Under the pieces are notes generated by a model, which saw only the letters and a program-made list of their open reading frames with translations, had not been told where the DNA came from and did not search any database. Made by a program: the position numbers and the translations under genes. A stretch of 64,000 bases of DNA from CAXSBR01 sp964236495. GTDB taxonomy: Bacteria > Actinomycetota > Actinomycetes > Mycobacteriales > Jatrophihabitantaceae. Where the stretch lies: contig CAXSBR010000015.1 of the NCBI GenBank assembly GCA_964236495.1, positions 7,181 to 71,180 of the forward strand, read 5' to 3'. Each line of letters begins with the position of its first letter. Position 1 is the first letter of the stretch. Of this stretch, positions 60,373-64,000 are shown piece by piece.

Positions 60373-61211
60373 ACACGTCCAGCGAGCAGTTCGAGCAGCA
60401 GGTCCGCGCGATGTTGAACCGGCATGCAGCTGATGCACCGATCCCGAGAGGCGACCACCTGTCCACGCTCGACGTGGCGCCCCGAGGTCACGGTAGGCGC
60501 GCCGCGAGTGCCGCCGCCGCGTTGTGCGTCGCCGCGGTCCTCGGCGTCACCGCGCTGGTGGCACAGCATGACCGCCCCTCGGGCCAGCCTGCGGGCGGGC
60601 GTGCGGCCTCTGCGGCCTCTGCGGCGCTGGTGACGCCGGCCACGTTGCCCTTCGTGCTGCCTCCGGGACGCACGCTGAATTCGTTGCCCGCCCGGGTGGT
60701 TCCCAGTACCGGGCTGGACCAACCCCGCCTTGATGCGATCGCTGCCCGGCTGGACCAAGCGGGTAACAGCCGATTCCCGTCGTCCTACTCCAGCGTCGCC
60801 CTGGACGAAGAACATGACCGCGTGCTGTGCTACCGAACCCCCTCATCGGCCTTCGACCAGTACGTGTTGACGGCCTTTCGCGGTCAACCCGTCGTTCTGA
60901 TCGATGCGCTCTTCTCGAAGGGACAGTTGAACCGGACCGCCAATCGGATCCTGACCGACCTTTCGTATTGGCGAACCAAGGGGGTCCACGTGAACTCCTT
61001 CGGTGCCAGCCCCACCGGGTCTGGGGTGGATGTCACCATTACCGAACCGATTACTCCTGCAGTGACCACCGCGTTCCGCACGCGCTATGCACCGGTCGCG
61101 ATCCAGCTCACTACCGGGCTGCCCGACGAGCCCGCAGGCGGCGGTGGGGGCACTGGTGGCGTCGGCGGGGGAGCTGCCCGATACTCCCCAGGCCCATCGC
61201 CGTCTCGGTGA
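60369..61211 (+). CDS. membrane protein paired with the sigma factor (possible anti-sigma regulator)
   Basis: From GTG 60369 the protein has 280 residues: a cytoplasmic N-terminus of about 45 residues (EQFEQQVRAMLNRHAADAP, as at the start of many SigE-associated membrane proteins), one membrane helix (about 50-68), and an external domain of about 170 residues ending in a Gly-rich tail. No zinc-binding anti-sigma signature (HxxxCxxC) is visible, so direct sigma binding is unproven. The overlap with the sigma factor gene makes a regulatory link likely. Confidence 0.7.
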   Translation: MNTSSEQFEQQVRAMLNRHAADAPIPRGDHLSTLDVAPRGHGRRAASAAAALCVAAVLGVTALVAQHDRPSGQPAGGRAASAASAALVTPATLPFVLPPGRTLNSLPARVVPSTGLDQPRLDAIAARLDQAGNSRFPSSYSSVALDEEHDRVLCYRTPSSAFDQYVLTAFRGQPVVLIDALFSKGQLNRTANRILTDLSYWRTKGVHVNSFGASPTGSGVDVTITEPITPAVTTAFRTRYAPVAIQLTTGLPDEPAGGGGGTGGVGGGAARYSPGPSPSR

Positions 61212-61359
61212 GCGGTGGCTTGCGAACGCCGTGACCCCCGCGTGCCGGCTGAGCGGGACGGTGACTGGGCCGGGGAAGGTAGCTGCTGCAGGCGTTAGTA
61301 ACGCAGACTGTCACTCACGGCTGTGAGCAGCGGCGCACCAAAACGACGGGAGCTACCCG

Positions 61360-61890
61360 ATGAGCGATCCGAAACCGGCGTCAATCCCCGCTGACGACAT
61401 CGAGCGCAGCCTCGCCGTCGCCCGCCCCGACGAAGCTCAGAGCCTGCCCCACATCGGCTTAGTGGGCGATACCTACACCATCCTGCTTTCCGGCGAGCAG
61501 ACCGCGGGGCGCTTCACCGCAATCGACATGCACGTCCCGCCCGGCGGCGGGCCCGCGCCGCACCGTCACGACTTCGAGGAGATGTTCACCGTTCTGGAAG
61601 GAGAGGTGGAGGCCACCTTCCGGGGCCAGAAATCCACAGTGGGCGCCGGGGAGACGATCAACGTTCCCGCGAACGCGCCGCACAGCTTCACCAACGCCTC
61701 GCAGGCTCCGGCGCGCCTGCTGTGTGTGTGCGCACCGTCCGGGCAGGAGGAGTTCTTCGAGAAGGTGGGTGTGCCGGTCGACGGTCGCACGACGCCGCCG
61801 CCGCCGCTCGACGACCAGGAGCAGGCAGCATTCTTGGCGAAGGCTCAGCAACTGGCGCCGCAGTACCACACCGAGCTGTTAGGTCCATGA
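61360..61890 (+). CDS. cupin-domain protein
   Basis: ATG 61360 follows GGGAG. The 176-residue protein has a single cupin fold with both motifs: PPGGGPAPHRHDFEEMFTVLEGE (metal ligands His, His, Glu) and NVPANAPHSFTNAS (the second His). The C-terminal 45 residues form a helix-rich tail (DDQEQAAFLAKAQQLAPQY) seen in quercetinase-like small cupins. It may bind a metal and act as a dioxygenase or isomerase; no substrate can be named. It stands alone between the sigma gene pair and a phosphatase gene read toward it. Confidence 0.87.
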   Translation: MSDPKPASIPADDIERSLAVARPDEAQSLPHIGLVGDTYTILLSGEQTAGRFTAIDMHVPPGGGPAPHRHDFEEMFTVLEGEVEATFRGQKSTVGAGETINVPANAPHSFTNASQAPARLLCVCAPSGQEEFFEKVGVPVDGRTTPPPPLDDQEQAAFLAKAQQLAPQYHTELLGP

Positions 61891-62031
61891 CCCGTTGTCC
61901 GGTTAAGACGCCAAGGGTGGCGGCGCGATCGGGACAGTCGATCGGCTCGTAGGCACTTGGCCGTGGCAGGGGAGGTCGATGCAGGGATGCGACTCTTCCC
62001 GGCAGATCTCAGATCGTCGACAAGTCCGTGG

Positions 62032-63651
62032 TCAGCGGGGTTGATTGTCGCTCCGGGGACGCTGAAGGGTGAAGGTTTCGAAGGGGGTGAGCTGGCCCTG
62101 CTGGCCGGTCACGTCGTAGTAGGTGACGTGCAGCCTGGTCAGGCCGCCCGGCTTGCCGGGGTCCAGGGTGAAGGAGGCGAATCCGTAAGAGTTGGCGGCG
62201 TCGCGGACCGCGGACCATGGCGCTGGCTCGCCGACGTAGATGGGTGCGTGTTTGCCGGTCACGGGGTCAGCGGTAGCGGCGACTCCGGTGATCACTCGAC
62301 AAGCGGGTGGGTTGAAGAACAGCTGGTTGGACGGCACCGAGGTGCCGCCGCCACCGATCACCATGTGCACTGTCCCCTTGGTGGTGTCCACGACGTCGGT
62401 TCGCTTTGCGGCAGGGATCGGAGTGCGGGTTGAGTTGTCCTCGTGTCCGCGAATCGGGTGTGAGCGTTCGTAGTGGTGCTCGTGCCCGCACACCACCAGG
62501 TCGACGCCGTACCGATCGAACAGGGGTACCCATTCCTCGCGGATGCCCAGGTCTGCGCCGTTGAATTTGTCGGCGGTGCTGATGACTACCTGGTGCATGC
62601 AGACGACGATCCAGTCGATGTCGCGGTCGGAGCGGGTGGCTCGCAGTTCCTTCTCCAGCCACGCTTTCTGTGCTCCGCGCGAATAGCCGCGGACGTAACT
62701 GTTGCCACCGTCCTGGTAGCAGACGTCGTCGTTGGCCAGGCTGATCACCCGGATCGACCCGACGGTGAACGCGTACCACAGCCCGCGGGTGGTTTCGGTC
62801 TGGCCGGGCTGTCGGGGAAGTGAAAAGTACGTTTGGTAGGCCGAGTAGCCGATGGGTCCGTTGCCCAGTTCGTTCTCGTGGTTGCCCGGGGACGGCATCC
62901 AGGGCCGGTGGCGTGCGCTTCGGGTGTTGTTCTCCCAGAAGTCGGTCCACGTCCGCACCCGGTCCACCGCCAGGTTCGCGTAGCAGAGGTCGCCGTTGAA
63001 CAGGTGGAACAGGGGCTGAACGCGTTCGATGCCGGCGGTGGTGTCCAACGCCGCGGGGGAGCCGAGGTTGTCGTTGACGTAGGGCGGGTTGGCGATCGTG
63101 ACACCAGCCGGGGGGACGTACCTGCGCCCGGTGGTGGGGGTGCCTTGGTCGCCGAAGCTGGTGAAGGTGAACGGCATGCGCCCGCGGGGGCCGGTGCGGA
63201 ACGATCCGAACTCTGCTTGCGCGCCGTGGTGGATCGCGGCGTAGACGTAGTTGCGGGCGGGGCGCAGGATCTCGAGTTTGGCGTGATGGGCGTAGACCAC
63301 GGTGCCGGACTTGGCGTCGGTGTAGGTGACGGTGTGGGCGCGGACCGAGCGGTGATAGCGGCCGTCATGGCCGCCCAGCAGAACCCGCGGATGCTGTACG
63401 GGCTGCAAAGTGTGCCAGGACACGACGACCTGCGTGGAGGCGTCTTCGCCGAACTGCAGGTGTAGCCCGTTCACCCGTGGCGTGGACACCGGATCGCCCA
63501 CGTGGGAGCTGTGTGACGCTGCGCTGGCCGGCGCGGCCTCGGCCGAGGCAGCCGCCGGCGCAGCCAGCGCACCGGCGCCCACCACACCCGCGGCGGTGAG
63601 GAACCCACGTCGGGAGAAGCCGGTGCTGAAGATTTCGCTGTCCTCGCTCAT
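62032..63651 (-). CDS. Tat-exported purple acid phosphatase-like enzyme
   Basis: From ATG 63651 the protein has 539 residues. A twin-arginine signal (FSRRGFLTAAGVVGAGAL) leads into a fibronectin-like N-terminal domain (LHLQFGEDASTQVVVSWHT) and a metallophosphoesterase domain. Metal-ligand motifs are present in order: FTSFGDQG, LFNGDLCYAN, SPGNHENE, VCMHQVV and VVCGHEHHYERS, as in purple acid phosphatases. It should release phosphate from organic esters outside the cell and could feed the nearby pst-like transporter, although the genes are 8 kb apart. A longer frame to 63705 places residues before the Tat signal and is unlikely. Confidence 0.9.
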   Translation of the reverse strand: MSEDSEIFSTGFSRRGFLTAAGVVGAGALAAPAAASAEAAPASAASHSSHVGDPVSTPRVNGLHLQFGEDASTQVVVSWHTLQPVQHPRVLLGGHDGRYHRSVRAHTVTYTDAKSGTVVYAHHAKLEILRPARNYVYAAIHHGAQAEFGSFRTGPRGRMPFTFTSFGDQGTPTTGRRYVPPAGVTIANPPYVNDNLGSPAALDTTAGIERVQPLFHLFNGDLCYANLAVDRVRTWTDFWENNTRSARHRPWMPSPGNHENELGNGPIGYSAYQTYFSLPRQPGQTETTRGLWYAFTVGSIRVISLANDDVCYQDGGNSYVRGYSRGAQKAWLEKELRATRSDRDIDWIVVCMHQVVISTADKFNGADLGIREEWVPLFDRYGVDLVVCGHEHHYERSHPIRGHEDNSTRTPIPAAKRTDVVDTTKGTVHMVIGGGGTSVPSNQLFFNPPACRVITGVAATADPVTGKHAPIYVGEPAPWSAVRDAANSYGFASFTLDPGKPGGLTRLHVTYYDVTGQQGQLTPFETFTLQRPRSDNQPR

Positions 63652-63954
63652 GGCGTGAACTTTGCCCGCCGGCAAGCCAGGCGACCACAACGACGAGATG
63701 AACAACGCGCAAAGCTGTCGTGCACTCGTTCAGCTGCGGACACAGCACCGGCCTGGCGGGAGCTTCACGCTGGTGGGGGATCCGCGGGATCTTGTGGAGT
63801 ACCACTGTTACGGGGCCGGATGAGCCTGTCGTCGACGTCGTTCCCAGCCATGCCGCCGAGCCGAGCTGAGTGCACCGTCCACTGCGATTGAACAGTCGGT
63901 GAACAGTGACGCTTCAAGCGACGGGGGCGATCTGAGTCCGGTTAGGTTGCGGAT

Positions 63955-64000
63955 GTGACTATTTCTCGTCGCCAATTTCTGGCGACCTCGGGTGTGATCG
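63955..64000 (+). CDS. start of a Tat-exported protein (cut by window edge)
   Basis: GTG 63955 opens MTISRRQFLATSGVI, a twin-arginine signal (SRRQFL) and the beginning of its hydrophobic segment. Only 15 codons are visible, so the product cannot be named. It is divergent from the purple acid phosphatase, also a Tat substrate. Confidence 0.65.
   Translation, partial: MTISRRQFLATSGVI

Noticed and set aside
1..64000. CRISPR arrays
   Set aside because: No regularly spaced short direct repeats with unique spacers were found. The short tandem repeats at 1336 and 33824 have no spacers.

Overview
The window is high-GC DNA with many GTG starts and ATGA/GTGA gene overlaps. It carries families typical of Actinomycetota: a WhiB regulator, GAF-ANTAR regulators, SCO6880-type conjugation genes, class F (actinobacterial) sortases, an Rpf/LysM cell-wall enzyme behind a c-di-AMP riboswitch, and a SigE-family sigma factor. 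A soil or plant-associated lineage near Frankiales/Jatrophihabitantales is plausible, but this is inference.

Left edge (1-5.8 kb): a leftward, tightly overlapping cluster of a mobile or conjugative element. It holds a helix-turn-helix protein, a ParA/MinD-like protein without a normal Walker A lysine, a small two-helix membrane protein, a VirB8/TcpC-like protein, a TrbL/VirB6-like protein and an SCO6880-type protein cut by the window edge.

Island (6.0-37.1 kb): two 45-bp direct repeats, each the 3' part of a tRNA-Thr(CGT), lie at 6007-6051 and 37063-37107. An intact tyrosine integrase sits beside the first and an integrase C-terminal fragment beside the second. This is the footprint of tandem insertions at one tRNA 3' end. 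Inside are several GAF-ANTAR genes (mostly decayed), small acidic proteins, a WhiB, a Tat-exported HPII-type catalase, a zinc alcohol/formaldehyde dehydrogenase, a NERD protein, a sortase with a DUF4142 surface protein, and a leftward polysaccharide operon (12.8-20.0 kb: GT2 synthase, PMT-like GT, DUF4397 protein, GH8, class F sortase, Ppm-like GT2). Many genes are broken by frameshift, nonsense mutation, fusion or IS30 insertion.

The most unusual signal is a family of about 360-bp structured repeats inside the island. There are five full copies in both orientations and five solitary copies of the hairpin that starts each unit. Base-paired arms change together between copies and the core GTAGCAGGTAC is kept. 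A second two-copy repeat carries the palindrome CGGGAACGTTCCCG. I do not recognise either family.

Right part (37-64 kb): a truncated histidine kinase fused to a broken secreted-protein gene, a phosphoesterase, a secreted TM-tailed protein with a class F sortase, and an atypical pst-like operon (42.9-53.7 kb). That operon has three secreted binding-type proteins (two with C-terminal membrane tails), PstC, PstA, PstB and a sortase-fold protein that has lost both catalytic His and Cys. It is followed by two teichoic-acid-type CDP-glycerol transferase-like genes, the Rpf/LysM gene with its riboswitch, SigE and a membrane partner, a cupin, a Tat-exported purple acid phosphatase and the start of another Tat substrate.
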